A stretch of DNA of 64,000 bases from CAYFZO01 sp965226235 (GCA_965226235.1 OZ245335.1:1550001-1614000), one strand, 5' to 3'. Counted from the first letter of the stretch, positions 17,753 through 27,591 are shown. Notes: generated from the sequence alone by a model not told the origin. Program-made: numbers and translations.

Positions 17753-18763
17753 ATGAAATTCGTTGACGAGGCATCCATCACCGTGCGCGCCGGCAATGGC
17801 GGCAACGGCATTGTCAGTTTTCGGCGCGAGCGGTTCATTGCCCGCGGTGGTCCGGACGGCGGCAACGGCGGCGACGGCGGCTCGGTTTACGTGGTCGCGC
17901 GGGCGCAGTTGAATACGCTGGTCGATTTCAGGCACAAGCGCCATTTTGAAGCGATGCACGGCGGGCACGGCATGGGCAAGTTGTGTACCGGCAGAAAAGG
18001 CAAGGATTTGCTGGTTCCAGTACCCACCGGCACGCTGGTCTGCGATCAGGATACGGGGGAAGCCGTCGGTGATATGACCCATGACGGGCAGAAGCTGCTG
18101 GTTGCGCGTGGGGGGATCGGTGGGCGGGGAAACACTTGTTTCAGAAGCTCGACCAACCGCACGCCACGGCAAAGCACGCAGGGGGAGCAAGGCGACAGTC
18201 GCAGGCTGACGATGGAGTTGAAACTGCTCGCCGACGTGGGGCTGGTTGGCTTGCCCAACGCAGGAAAATCCACGTTGATGAGTGCGATCAGCGCCGCGTC
18301 GCCGAAGATTGGCGACTATCCGTTCACTACGCTGCATCCTTCTCTCGGGGTCGTGAATACCGACCGCTGGCGGAGTTTTGTGGTGGCCGATCTGCCGGGC
18401 TTGATCGAAGGTGCTGCCAGGGGCGAAGGGCTGGGGATTCGTTTTTTGCGACACGTGCAAAGGACACGGTTGCTACTGCAACTCGTGGATGTGACCGTGG
18501 CGGATCCGGTTCGTGCCGTGCGGACCATAGAAAAGGAGCTTGCTGTCTTCAATGACGAGCTGGCATGCCGGACGCGGTGGCTGGTGTGTACTAAAATCGA
18601 TCTGCTGAGCGCAGACGAGCTTGCTTCGTGCCGACGCGAGGTGGTAAATGATTGCAACTGGCGAGCGCCGGTATTTTTCATATCGGCGCAGGCACGGCGC
18701 GGGCTCGAGCCCTTGAAGCAGGCGATTACCGAGTTTCTGGAAGATGACAAAACATACGGCTGA
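17753..18763 (+). CDS. obgE: GTPase Obg/CgtA
   Basis: This 336-residue ribosome-associated GTPase acts in 50S maturation and stress control. The glycine-rich Obg fold at the N-terminus (AGNGGNGIVSFRRERF, GGPDGGNGGDGGSVYV) is followed by the G domain with P-loop GLPNAGKSTLMSA near residue 166, DLPGLIEG and TKIDLL. The C-terminal Obg extension is minimal. It overlaps the proB start by 20 bp and follows rpmA after 123 bp. Confidence 0.97.
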   Translation: MKFVDEASITVRAGNGGNGIVSFRRERFIARGGPDGGNGGDGGSVYVVARAQLNTLVDFRHKRHFEAMHGGHGMGKLCTGRKGKDLLVPVPTGTLVCDQDTGEAVGDMTHDGQKLLVARGGIGGRGNTCFRSSTNRTPRQSTQGEQGDSRRLTMELKLLADVGLVGLPNAGKSTLMSAISAASPKIGDYPFTTLHPSLGVVNTDRWRSFVVADLPGLIEGAARGEGLGIRFLRHVQRTRLLLQLVDVTVADPVRAVRTIEKELAVFNDELACRTRWLVCTKIDLLSADELASCRREVVNDCNWRAPVFFISAQARRGLEPLKQAITEFLEDDKTYG

Positions 18764-19868
18764 GGCTGGCGCGAGACGCTGGGTCATCAAGATCGGCAGT
18801 TCCCTGGTTACCGGGAGCGTGGGCGGGCTGAACCACGCTGCCATCCACGATTGGGCGAGGCAGGTCGCGAAGCTCAAGCGGGAGAGCAGGCAGATCGTTC
18901 TGGTGTCTTCCGGTTCCGTCGCGGAAGGTATGCGCCGGATGGGATGGTCATCCCGTCCGCGTCGTCTGAACCGGGTGCAGGCCGCCGCCGCCGTCGGTCA
19001 GATGGGACTGGTGCACGCGTATGAATCAGAGTTTTCCAGGCACCACCTGCACGCCGCGCAGGTATTGCTGACGCACGAGGATTTCACTAGCCGCGAGCGC
19101 TACCTGAACGCACGCTCGACGTTGACCACGTTGCTTGGGCTGGATGTGATTCCGGTCGTGAATGAAAACGACGCGGTTGCTACCGAAGAGATTCGCATGG
19201 GCGACAACGACATGATCGCGGCGCTGACGGCCAACCTGATCGATGCCGACTGCCTGCTGATTTTGACCGACCGCGCAGGTCTTTACGAGGCTGATCCCGC
19301 GACCGATGCGGATGCGCGGCTGGTAGAAAGTATCGCGGTCAGCGATCCACGGCTGGACCGCATGGCAGGTCCCAGCAGCGGCGCGTTGGGGCGAGGCGGG
19401 ATGATTACAAAGATCGCGGCGTCAAGGCGCGCGGCATTGTCGGGCACCGAAACCCGCATCGCGTTCGGGCATGAGGAGCGGGTTATCGAGCGAATCGTGC
19501 AGGGAGAACAGGTAGGTACCTGGCTGTATCCGGACAAGCCGGCGTCCGCCGCGCGCAAGCAATGGATCGCCGGCTTGAAGCCTTGCGGTTCGTTGACCCT
19601 CAATGAAGGTGCCTGCGATGCGCTGTTGAAGAGAGGTAACAGCTTGTTGCCGGTTGGCGTTGCGGTGGTCACCGGCACGTTTGGCCGGGGCGACCCGGTC
19701 GTCTGCTGCAATGCCGGAGGCGAAGTGATCGCGCATGGCTTGACGAATTATGCCGCCGATGAGATGCGCAGGATCATGGGAAAGCGAAGCGAGGAAGTCA
19801 GCAGGCTGGTCACAGGTGGCTACGAACCCTCGGCGATTCATTACGACAACATGGTGGTTATCGCCTGA
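18744..19868 (+). CDS. proB: glutamate 5-kinase
   Basis: This 374-residue enzyme is the first step of proline synthesis, phosphorylating glutamate. The amino-acid kinase domain shows KIGSSLVTG, VSSGSVAEGM, NENDAVATEEIRMGDNDMIAA and the ILTDRAGLY substrate region. The last 100 residues form a PUA domain (GACDALLKRGNSLLPVGV...), as in E. coli ProB. The start lies inside the end of obg. The gene is complete. Confidence 0.96.
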   Translation: MTKHTAEAGARRWVIKIGSSLVTGSVGGLNHAAIHDWARQVAKLKRESRQIVLVSSGSVAEGMRRMGWSSRPRRLNRVQAAAAVGQMGLVHAYESEFSRHHLHAAQVLLTHEDFTSRERYLNARSTLTTLLGLDVIPVVNENDAVATEEIRMGDNDMIAALTANLIDADCLLILTDRAGLYEADPATDADARLVESIAVSDPRLDRMAGPSSGALGRGGMITKIAASRRAALSGTETRIAFGHEERVIERIVQGEQVGTWLYPDKPASAARKQWIAGLKPCGSLTLNEGACDALLKRGNSLLPVGVAVVTGTFGRGDPVVCCNAGGEVIAHGLTNYAADEMRRIMGKRSEEVSRLVTGGYEPSAIHYDNMVVIA

Positions 19869-20247
19869 ACCCGATCGGCTGGTTTGCCGCCAGCCTACCG
19901 TGAGCCCGATCCCCGGGGGATTTCATTTTACAGGCGAACTTTTTCTCGGTCCGTAAGTCGCTGCAATTCGTGGCAAAAACATCTGGTAGCCACCCGTATG
20001 TTTTCCTGCAATGCCTTTGGTCTTTGCCGGAGGGAAAAGGGGCTATAAACCGACCGTGCCGCTTTAAAAATCAATCGTTCGAGCGCGCCCGATACCCGCT
20101 TTGCAATGACGCCCGAGGGCCGCGAGTCCTTGACAGCGCGGTTTTCGTTGCCGGGCCAGGGGATTTCCTGGGCTGGAAGAAAATGGAACCTTGGGGGGTG
20201 ACCGTCTGGCGTGTAAGGAAACCGGCAATGGCCAAGGTCGCCTGACT
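19869..20247. other. intergenic region, no supported gene
   Basis: A 91-codon plus-strand frame (19970-20245) exists but has no ribosome site, unusual composition and no resemblance to a known family. It ends against rpsT on the opposite strand. I leave it unannotated. Confidence 0.4.
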
Positions 20248-20514
20248 TCAGTTTCCCAACGCACTCTGCACGCGTGCGTTCAGGCGCCGTTTGTGCCGAT
20301 TGGCTTTGTTCTTGTGTATTAAACCCTTGCTCGCGGCAACGTCGACCGCAGACACCGCCTGACGATGGCTGCTCAGGAGGGTATCGTCTCCCTTTGCCGC
20401 GGCGGTGAGGGCGCGCTTGAGATGGGTGCGCATACGCGACCGCAGGCTTGCGTTGTGCTGTCTGCGCTTTTCATTCTGCCGCACGCGCTTGATTGCTGAT
20501 TTGAGATTCGCCAT
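20248..20514 (-). CDS. rpsT: 30S ribosomal protein S20 (bS20)
   Basis: This 88-residue basic three-helix protein begins MANLKSAIKRVRQNEKRR and includes KGLIHKNKANRHKRRLNARV near the C-terminus, both diagnostic of S20. It binds 16S rRNA early in assembly. It is a single minus-strand gene convergent with proB; its common neighbour murJ is elsewhere (2087-3646). Confidence 0.98.
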   Translation of the reverse strand: MANLKSAIKRVRQNEKRRQHNASLRSRMRTHLKRALTAAAKGDDTLLSSHRQAVSAVDVAASKGLIHKNKANRHKRRLNARVQSALGN

Positions 20515-20584
20515 CAGTCTGCCAAAGAAATGAAACGAGGCGTGATTATACTACGTTGCGATGCTGCATCGAACCGGATCCTTG

Positions 20585-21847
20585 TCAATCGGGTAACGCT
20601 CCCTGCTCATTGGGTGGTGGCGGAAACTTTTTCGCGAATATTGCCAGTGCGCCGGTCTGCGTCAGTAGCGTAAAAATCGCGACGCTGTAGGCAATGGCCT
20701 GCAGCGTGCCGGTGTAGGGGAGATCCGGTGGCAGCGACAGAGCAATGGCTACCGTGATTACGCCGCGTGTGCCGCCAAGAGCTACGGCGTGTTGCTCACT
20801 GAAGTCGGCAGGGCTGGCCTTGTACCGGGTCCTGTTCAACAGCAGGAAGCCGCCATAGGCCGTAATCGCGCGCGCAACGACTGCTGCGGCGATGCCGGCG
20901 AGCACGGCCACCCATTGCTCGCTGAACAAGGCGAGGCTCATGGTAATGCCGGCGAGCAGGTAGATTGCCGATCCAAAACCGGCGCCGATCAAGGACCAGG
21001 TTTTTGCAAGGTCCGACATGGGTTCTTCCGGGTTTTTATTGCGAATGCTGGAATTGATTATGACACCGCATACCAGCACCGCCATGATTCCGGAGACCTC
21101 GATCGACTTGAAACCCGCCAGCATATAAGCGCCGTAGGCGCATGCCAGGGTTAACGCGGCACGCGCGTTGGCATCCTGCAGTTTGCCGAACAGCATGCAC
21201 ACGGGTATTGCGAAGAGTACGCCTAGCGCACTGCCGCCAAGGAGCATCAGTAGCAGGTTGAACGCGGCCTCGGTGTAAAAGGATCCGGTGTGCTCAACGG
21301 ACACGATTCCCAGCAAGAAAGCGAACAGAACGAGCACCATCGGGTTATTCAGCAGACTTTCGCTCTCGATGGTGATCCTGGCCCGTTCGGGCAAGCGAAG
21401 ATACTCCCTGACAGTGGCTGCTGCGACGGAGTCGGTCGGCATGACCAAAACACTTGCGAGCAAGGCAGCGATCCAGGGGAGGGTTTGAGGGTCGTTCACC
21501 AGGAAGTAGATCGTGGTACTTGCGGCCAGACCCGCGATCAGCAGCATCGGTACCGAAAGCGTGAATGCTGCGGCGATATTCTCCGTGAACCTGCTGATGT
21601 CGATCCGCATCGAAGCTCCGAATATTAACGCGGGCAGAAACAGGTAGATGACCAACTCGCGGAAATCCTCCGCACGGATACCGCTATCGGTGCCCTGTGC
21701 GGACATCCATTCGCTCCCGGCAAGACCGATTGCCATGAGTACGAGGCCGCGTGGCAGGTGCAGGCTTCTCGCCAGGGGCGACGAGATGGCGATACTCGCC
21801 AGCACGGCCATTGATAGTGTCAGGAAATAAACAGCGTCGTAGGGCAT
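20585..21847 (-). CDS. CPA1-family cation/proton antiporter with altered ND motif
   Basis: This 420-residue, roughly 12-helix protein is of the NhaP/CPA1 type. Family marks are LPRGLVLMAIGL, the unwound-helix segment PTDSVAAATV near residue 138 (usually TDP), ESESLLNNP near 162, and ALGGTRGVITVAIALSLP with the conserved Arg. In well-studied members the motif is Asn-Asp, with the Asp binding the cation; here both are Asn (codons AAT AAC), so transport may be changed or lost. It is followed 13 bp upstream by an FMN protein in the same direction. Confidence 0.82.
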   Translation of the reverse strand: MPYDAVYFLTLSMAVLASIAISSPLARSLHLPRGLVLMAIGLAGSEWMSAQGTDSGIRAEDFRELVIYLFLPALIFGASMRIDISRFTENIAAAFTLSVPMLLIAGLAASTTIYFLVNDPQTLPWIAALLASVLVMPTDSVAAATVREYLRLPERARITIESESLLNNPMVLVLFAFLLGIVSVEHTGSFYTEAAFNLLLMLLGGSALGVLFAIPVCMLFGKLQDANARAALTLACAYGAYMLAGFKSIEVSGIMAVLVCGVIINSSIRNKNPEEPMSDLAKTWSLIGAGFGSAIYLLAGITMSLALFSEQWVAVLAGIAAAVVARAITAYGGFLLLNRTRYKASPADFSEQHAVALGGTRGVITVAIALSLPPDLPYTGTLQAIAYSVAIFTLLTQTGALAIFAKKFPPPPNEQGALPD

Positions 21848-21860
21848 GGTTGCTCCCGGT

Positions 21861-23366
21861 TTAGTGAAAGGTCTGGGTGACTTCCGGGTACAGTTCGCTC
21901 AGGCTCTTCGAAAGCCCGTCTGCGTTTACGATGCGCGCGTGGTGACGTCTGAGTTGGCGCGGCTCGTCGACACCGCACGAGTGGGCGATGACGCCGACTT
22001 CGGAGGTAATACGTTTGATGTAGCTGTAAACGCGCACGGCTTTCTCTTCCGGTACCAGTCCCGCCTGCAAGTGTTTTTTATGTGTGGTGATGCCCGTGGG
22101 GCAGGTATTGCGGTTGCACTGCATGGCCTGTATGCATCCCAGCGCGAACATATGGCCGCGTGCCGACACGGCAAAATCGGTGCCTACGCAAAAAGCCCAG
22201 GCGATGTCGGCCGGCGTGATCAGCTTGCCGGAACAGATCACGCGGGTGCGTTCCCGCAAGCCGTATGCGCTGAGTTTGTCAATCGTCAGGGACAGGCTTT
22301 CGCGCAACGTCAGCCCCATGTCGTCTATCAGCGGCATGGGTGCCGCGCCGCTGCCGCCATCGGCGCTATCGACGGTGATGAAGTCGGGCGCTGATTCGAT
22401 GCCGCGCGCGCGGATCTTTTCAAACAACTCATCCAGCCAACCATGAGCGCCCATTACCGCTTTGAAGCCGGCTGGCTTGCCGGTCACTTTACGAATACGG
22501 TTCAGCATGTCGAGCAGTTCGTCGTTGTTGCCGATCTCGGGGTGGCGGTTGGGGCTGATTGCTGTCTGGTGCGGCTCGATGCCGCGGATCAAGGCAATTT
22601 CTTCGGTTACTTTCTCCGCAGGCAGGATGCCGCCTTTGCCGGGTTTCGCGCCTTGGCTGAGCTTGAGTTCGAACATTTTCACCTGCTCGTGTGCGGCAAT
22701 CTTACGCAGTTTTTCGTCATCGAGTCTGCCGTCGAGGGTGCACACGCCATTGTTCGCAGTGCCGATCTGGAAAACGAGGTCGGCATCTCCCTCGAGATGG
22801 TAGCGGGTCAGCCCGCCTTCCCCGGTATTCATCCAGCTTCCTGCCATTTTTGCACCTTTTGACAGGGCCAGCACCGCGGGCTTGGAAATCGCGCCATAAC
22901 TCATACCGGATATGTTGAACAGGGATGTGGTGGTGTAAGGCACCCGGCAATATGGCCCGATGGTGATCTTCTGTGGCTCCTTGAAGCTGATCGACAGTGC
23001 CGGGAAAGGAGCGTTGACGAACAGCACCGCACCGGGTTTGCGCAGATCCTTGGTGGAGCCGAATGCGACCGTTGTATCCATGTCTTTGCAGGCACGGTAA
23101 ACCCAGGTACGTTGCGCCCGGTTGAACGGCATCTCTTCCCGATCCTGGGCGAAGAAGTACTGTCGGAAAAATCCCCCCAGGTGCTCGAAGACGTAGCGGA
23201 ACCTGCCGATGACCGGATAATTGCGGCGCACAGTCTGTTTGGTCTGGGTAATATCGGTCACGTAGAGAAAAGCGATGACAACGATACCGGTCATCAATCC
23301 AAACATCAGGAAAGCGAGCAGATACAGGGAAAAGAGGTGCATCACCTCCATGAAATCGTGCTGCAT
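21861..23366 (-). CDS. FMN-binding glutamate-synthase-like protein, membrane anchored
   Basis: This 501-residue protein has one N-terminal helix (LYLLAFLMFGLMTGIVVIAF) and then the FMN/iron-sulfur core of the glutamate synthase large subunit: FNISGMSYGAISKPAV, NTGEGGLTRYH, FELKLSQGAKPGKGG, DFITVDSADGGSGAAP and the cysteine cluster MQCNRNTCPTG. It lacks the amidotransferase and GXGXG domains. Proteins of this group are widespread but mostly uncharacterised. It is distinct from the related mgsC-like gene at 54247 and lies between the antiporter and rpiA. Confidence 0.88.
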   Translation of the reverse strand: MQHDFMEVMHLFSLYLLAFLMFGLMTGIVVIAFLYVTDITQTKQTVRRNYPVIGRFRYVFEHLGGFFRQYFFAQDREEMPFNRAQRTWVYRACKDMDTTVAFGSTKDLRKPGAVLFVNAPFPALSISFKEPQKITIGPYCRVPYTTTSLFNISGMSYGAISKPAVLALSKGAKMAGSWMNTGEGGLTRYHLEGDADLVFQIGTANNGVCTLDGRLDDEKLRKIAAHEQVKMFELKLSQGAKPGKGGILPAEKVTEEIALIRGIEPHQTAISPNRHPEIGNNDELLDMLNRIRKVTGKPAGFKAVMGAHGWLDELFEKIRARGIESAPDFITVDSADGGSGAAPMPLIDDMGLTLRESLSLTIDKLSAYGLRERTRVICSGKLITPADIAWAFCVGTDFAVSARGHMFALGCIQAMQCNRNTCPTGITTHKKHLQAGLVPEEKAVRVYSYIKRITSEVGVIAHSCGVDEPRQLRRHHARIVNADGLSKSLSELYPEVTQTFH

Positions 23367-23387
23367 TATCAGAATCCCGCCGTTGTG

Positions 23388-24071
23388 TTATTCCCGGGGG
23401 TTGTTCCCGCGGGCGGTGATCGCTTCGACGTTGCGTTCATCTCCCAGCAGCAGGATGTCCGCCGGGCGCCGGGCGAACAGGCCGACTGTGACCACGCCGG
23501 GAATCTGGTTCAACTCCGTTTCCAGTTCGGTGGGGTTGCGCATGTCCAGGTTTCGCACATCGATGACAGGGTTGCCGTTGTCGGTGGTAAACGCCTCGCG
23601 CAGGATCGGTGTTGCGCCAAGCGCCGCGAGCGTACGCGCCACCCGGCTGCAACCCATGGTAATGACTTCGATCGGCAAGGGAAATCTGCCTAGCTGGTCG
23701 ACCAGTTTTGAACGATCGGCGATGCAGACAAAACGCCGGCTGGCCGAGGCGATGATTTTTTCCCGGGTCAGGGCGCCGCCCCCGCCCTTGATCAGCCGCA
23801 GGTGTCGGTCGGCTTCGTCGGCGCCGTCGATATAAATGGGCAGGTCGCCCGTTTGGTTGAGGCTGAATACCGGGATGCCGTGTTGCTTCAGTTGCGTTTC
23901 GCTTGCTTTGGAACCTGCTACCGCGCCTTCGATGCGGGGTCTGATTGTAGCGAGCGCGTCAATAAAATGTCGTACCGTGGAACCACTGCCAACGCCAACG
24001 ACATCACCGCTGCCAACGTATTCCAGAGCCGCTTTGGCCGCCTTCCGTTTATGGTTTTCTGCGGGCAACAT
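23388..24071 (-). CDS. rpiA: ribose-5-phosphate isomerase A
   Basis: This 227-residue enzyme interconverts ribose 5-phosphate and ribulose 5-phosphate. Signatures are GVGSGSTVRHFIDAL, DGADEADRHLRLIKGGGGALTREKI (catalytic Asp/Glu/Lys region) and FPLPIEV. The ATG at 24071 gives the family length; a longer frame upstream runs into the divergent ilvA promoter region and is rejected. ilvA starts 45 bp away on the other strand, an arrangement also seen in other gammaproteobacteria. Confidence 0.96.
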   Translation of the reverse strand: MLPAENHKRKAAKAALEYVGSGDVVGVGSGSTVRHFIDALATIRPRIEGAVAGSKASETQLKQHGIPVFSLNQTGDLPIYIDGADEADRHLRLIKGGGGALTREKIIASASRRFVCIADRSKLVDQLGRFPLPIEVITMGCSRVARTLAALGATPILREAFTTDNGNPVIDVRNLDMRNPTELETELNQIPGVVTVGLFARRPADILLLGDERNVEAITARGNNPRE

Positions 24072-24115
24072 GGTAACCTTCCGAACCGTTCGGACGATGT
24101 GCAAGTATAAAGGGT

Positions 24116-25627
24116 ATGAAAGAGGAGTACGCGAAAAAAATCGATGACGCCCGGGTGTACGAAGTGGCAATAAAAACTCCTCTTGACGAGGCCGGATGCC
24201 TTTCCGAGCGGCTCGACAACCGGATATTGTTGAAGCGGGAAGATACGCAGCCAGTATTTTCCTTCAAGCTGCGCGGAGCCTACAACAAGATCGTCAATTT
24301 GCCGCAGGTTCCCGCCAGCGGGGTGATCACGGCGTCGGCAGGCAACCACGCTCAAGGCGTGGCACTGGCTTGCCACAGGCTGGGCGTGCGCGGGTTGATC
24401 GTCATGCCGGGCACCACGCCGACGATCAAGGTTGCCGCCGTGCGGCGATTCGGCGTCGACGTGAAGCTGCATGGCGACACGTATGATGAGGCGCTCGCTT
24501 ACGCGCTCGAGCGAGCCGCTTCCGCTGATATGATTTTCATTCCTCCCTATGACGATCCTGACGTGATCGCCGGGCAAGGCACCGTGGGCAAGGAAATTCA
24601 TCAGCAGTCCCCCGGGCGCATCGAAGCGGTGTTCGTGCCGGTTGGCGGTGGCGGGCTGATTGCCGGGGTCGGCGCCTATTTGAAGCATGTGCGCCCTGAC
24701 ACTCGGATCATCGGCGTCGAGCCTGAAGACGCCGGATCCCTGCACGCGGCACTGGAAAAAGGCGAGCGCGTGGTACTCGAGCAAGTCGGCTTGTTTGCCG
24801 ATGGCGCCGCGGTCAGGCAGGTCGGCAAGGAAAATTTTCGTATCGCCCGGGAGGTCGTGGACCAAGTCATCCTCGTGACCATCGATGAAATTTGCGCTGC
24901 GATCAAGGATAACTTCGACGACACCCGTACGCTTGCCGAACCAGCAGGTGCACTGGCGCTGGCAGGCCTCAAGAAATACGTCGCCCGGTATGGCGTCCGC
25001 CAGCGCACGTTGGTTGCCATCATTTCAGGCGCAAACATCAGTTTCGACCGTCTCAAGCATGTGGTTGAGCGGTATGAAGTGGGCGAGCGCGTCGAGTCAT
25101 TGTTCGCCATCAAGATTCCTGAATGCCCAGGTAGTTTCCTGAAGTTCTGTAGCGTCATCGGCAAGCGCAGCATCACCGAGTTCAATTATCGTTACGCCGA
25201 CACCGAAAATGCCTGCGTGTTCGTCGGGTTGCGTTTTGAGGGCATACCGGAAGAAAAAGCTGAAATTGTCGCCAGACTTGAGGAGAGCGGTTACGCCGTG
25301 CGCGATATCTCTGACGACGAGATGGCGAAACTGCATCTGCGCCACATGGTCGGTGGTCACGCGGGCAACCTGAAAGACGAACGTTTGTACCGGTTCCAGT
25401 TTCCGGAAAAGCCGGGTGCCTTGCTCGATTTTCTGGAGGAGATGCCCCAGGACTGGAACATCAGCCTGTTTCATTACCGCAACCATGGCGCTGCTTATGG
25501 ACAGGTGCTGGCCGGCATCCAGGTATCGCAGGATGATTTGCCCGCGTGGGAGGAGTATCTGGGCCGACTGGGTTACTGGTACCAGGAGGAGAGTGACAAT
25601 CCCGTCTATGCACTGTTTCTACGCTGA
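24116..25627 (+). CDS. ilvA: threonine deaminase, biosynthetic
   Basis: This 503-residue PLP enzyme converts threonine to 2-oxobutanoate at the start of isoleucine synthesis. The PLP lysine lies in FSFKLRGAYNKI (about residues 48-59), the glycine loop is VGGGGLIAG and the Ser/Thr core is SAGNHAQGVAL. Two C-terminal ACT-like regulatory domains (from about residue 325) are present, the form that is feedback-inhibited by isoleucine. It is divergent from rpiA. Confidence 0.97.
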   Translation: MKEEYAKKIDDARVYEVAIKTPLDEAGCLSERLDNRILLKREDTQPVFSFKLRGAYNKIVNLPQVPASGVITASAGNHAQGVALACHRLGVRGLIVMPGTTPTIKVAAVRRFGVDVKLHGDTYDEALAYALERAASADMIFIPPYDDPDVIAGQGTVGKEIHQQSPGRIEAVFVPVGGGGLIAGVGAYLKHVRPDTRIIGVEPEDAGSLHAALEKGERVVLEQVGLFADGAAVRQVGKENFRIAREVVDQVILVTIDEICAAIKDNFDDTRTLAEPAGALALAGLKKYVARYGVRQRTLVAIISGANISFDRLKHVVERYEVGERVESLFAIKIPECPGSFLKFCSVIGKRSITEFNYRYADTENACVFVGLRFEGIPEEKAEIVARLEESGYAVRDISDDEMAKLHLRHMVGGHAGNLKDERLYRFQFPEKPGALLDFLEEMPQDWNISLFHYRNHGAAYGQVLAGIQVSQDDLPAWEEYLGRLGYWYQEESDNPVYALFLR

Positions 25628-25742
25628 ATCGGCTCAGGGGCTCAGGCTCGATCGACGCATTTTCTCCCCTTTTCAAGGCACTGTTTTATGGTATGGTTAG
25701 CGCCTTGTATTCAATCGTTTTTGCACTGAGACAGGTAGGACG

Positions 25743-26039
25743 ATGACAGGGTTTATTGGTAACACTATTGATTTTTTGATCGCTGTGGCGCTGGGGTTGC
25801 TTGCGTGGCTGGCTTTTTTGTTGGCGAACGACCGCTTGTCCCGGTTAAAGATACCCGTGCTCAAGGAAATCCTGGGCGCGCTGTTGGGCATCGGGCTGTT
25901 TGTTTCGCTGGCTACCATTTTGTATTTCTTCTCGCTGCCGCTCGCGATGGGTGTTCTCGCCATCATGTTCCTGGTGTTTCTTGCGTACGCTGCCATCAGA
26001 ACCAAGCGCTTGATGCGGATCAGGCACGAGAGCGAATAG
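25743..26039 (+). CDS. small membrane protein of unknown function
   Basis: This 98-residue frame starts just after a plausible ribosome site (AGGTAGGACG) and encodes three hydrophobic helices (about residues 8-28, 42-62, 66-85) with a basic C-terminus. The helices and positive tail suggest a real inner-membrane protein. I do not recognise a family. It lies between ilvA and rpoH in the same direction. Confidence 0.65.
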   Translation: MTGFIGNTIDFLIAVALGLLAWLAFLLANDRLSRLKIPVLKEILGALLGIGLFVSLATILYFFSLPLAMGVLAIMFLVFLAYAAIRTKRLMRIRHESE

Positions 26040-26162
26040 TCGACACAAACCCTCCCCGGGGCGGGTTTGCGCCGGAGCGAAATTGCTCCTGACCGGGTAT
26101 ACACGATACAATCAAAGCCTGTACCCATAGGAAACAAGGGTACCGGAGGAGGAGAAAACAAC

Positions 26163-27023
26163 ATGGGAAACGCCATTGCATTGAAGCAATACTCGCTGGT
26201 GCCGGTCGCCGGTCTGAACGGCTACATCGCTGCCGCGTACGCATTGCCGATCCTGGACGCGAAGGAAGAGCGCGCGTTGGCAACGCGTTACCGCCAGCAC
26301 AACGACCTTGAGGCCGCCCACAAGCTGGTTATCCATAACCTGCGGTTTGTTATCCAGGTCGCGCGCGGCTATTCCGGCTACGGTCTGCCCTTTGCGGATC
26401 TGATACAGGAAGGCAATATCGGCTTGATGAAGGCCGTGAAGAAATTCGATCCCCGGGTGGGAGTGCGTCTGGTTTCCTTCGCCATACACTGGATACGCGC
26501 GGAGATGCATGAGTTCATTTTGAAAAACTGGCGTATCGTCAAAGTCGCCACGACCAAGGCGCAGCGTAAGCTGTTCTTCAATTTGCGTAGCATGAAGAAG
26601 TGCCTGGGATGGTTGAACCAGTCCGAAGCAAGGGAGATTGCGGCACAGCTCGGTGTGAAGCCGGAAGAGGTCACCGAAATGGAGCAACGCATGAGCGGTC
26701 AGGACATCGGGTTTGACCTTGCCTCCGATGACGACGACGAGCACGCTTACTCACCCTCAATGCACCTTGTAGATGAGACGCACCCCGACCCTGCATACCA
26801 GGCCGAGCGTGACGACTGGCGAGTCCACTGCCGTCAGATGCTCCGGCAGGCCATGTCAACTCTGGACGAGCGCAGCCTGGAGATTCTGCAAGCCCGCTGG
26901 ATGTCCGATGGCAAACGACCGACCTTGAATAAGCTCGCCGTCAGGTATGGGATCTCGGCTGAGCGAGTGCGCCAGATCGAAGCCCAGGCGATCGCCAGGA
27001 TCAAGCAGTCGGCAGAAGCCTGA
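26163..27023 (+). CDS. rpoH: heat-shock sigma factor RpoH (sigma-32)
   Basis: This 286-residue sigma factor has the RpoH box NWRIVKVATTKAQRKLFFNLR, region 2 (HNLRFVIQVARGYSGYGLPFADLIQEGNIGLMKAVKKFDP) and a region 4 helix-turn-helix (LAVRYGISAERVRQIEAQA). The ATG at 26163 follows a strong GGAGGAGG site; an upstream in-frame start would miss that site. Together with CIRCE at groESL this indicates two layers of heat-shock control. Confidence 0.96.
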   Translation: MGNAIALKQYSLVPVAGLNGYIAAAYALPILDAKEERALATRYRQHNDLEAAHKLVIHNLRFVIQVARGYSGYGLPFADLIQEGNIGLMKAVKKFDPRVGVRLVSFAIHWIRAEMHEFILKNWRIVKVATTKAQRKLFFNLRSMKKCLGWLNQSEAREIAAQLGVKPEEVTEMEQRMSGQDIGFDLASDDDDEHAYSPSMHLVDETHPDPAYQAERDDWRVHCRQMLRQAMSTLDERSLEILQARWMSDGKRPTLNKLAVRYGISAERVRQIEAQAIARIKQSAEA

Positions 27024-27591
27024 GCACCCCCCGCTCCAAGGTGAAGAGCCTTGGGGCACGACGGCTTGCGGCACTGACGCAAGCAGCTCACGACACGACG
27101 CACCGCTGTTCTCAATTTATGCGGTTGTTGATGGCCATCAGATAAAACTCCTGATTCGTGAAGATTGCTCGGAAGACGAATATATCGCGAGCATAGACGC
27201 TTTTCTAAGTTTCGTGGGGTCATACCACTCCCGAAAACCGGACGAGAAACAAGCAATCGATCTAGACCGTGAAAAAAAATTGGGAAGCATCATTCCCCTT
27301 GTTGGATATGACGGAAAGAGTCAGTCTCTACGAATCGTCACTTCACTCACGAGACCGTCGAAGTGATGATGATTAGAGCGATGATACTTTAAATTTTCTG
27401 ACGCCAATCTGATCTGGATAACGCGCCAAACGAGCACCGAAAATTGAGGTGTCGACGAACAGAAGGGGATAGCTGGGTTGACGGGAGATAGACCACCAGA
27501 ATGGAGGCGAACTTTTGGATGAGGGAAGAATAATAGGTTGCCCTGCAGATGGATGTCGAAAGAGTGCGTCAAGAAAACGGTATTGATGGCG
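27024..27591. other. accessory junction with a possible broken plus-strand gene
   Basis: No complete gene is supported. On the plus strand from about 27105 to 27366 there is a coding-like frame, including LLIREDCSEDEYIASIDAFL, but it has no sensible start after rpoH and no family I know. It may be the 3' part of a gene cut by the insertion that brought in the three genes to its right. The stretch 27370-27590 is AT-richer and featureless. Confidence 0.4.

Noticed and set aside
19970..20245. 91-codon plus-strand frame between proB and rpsT
   Set aside because: No ribosome site, no recognisable motif and odd composition; probably chance.
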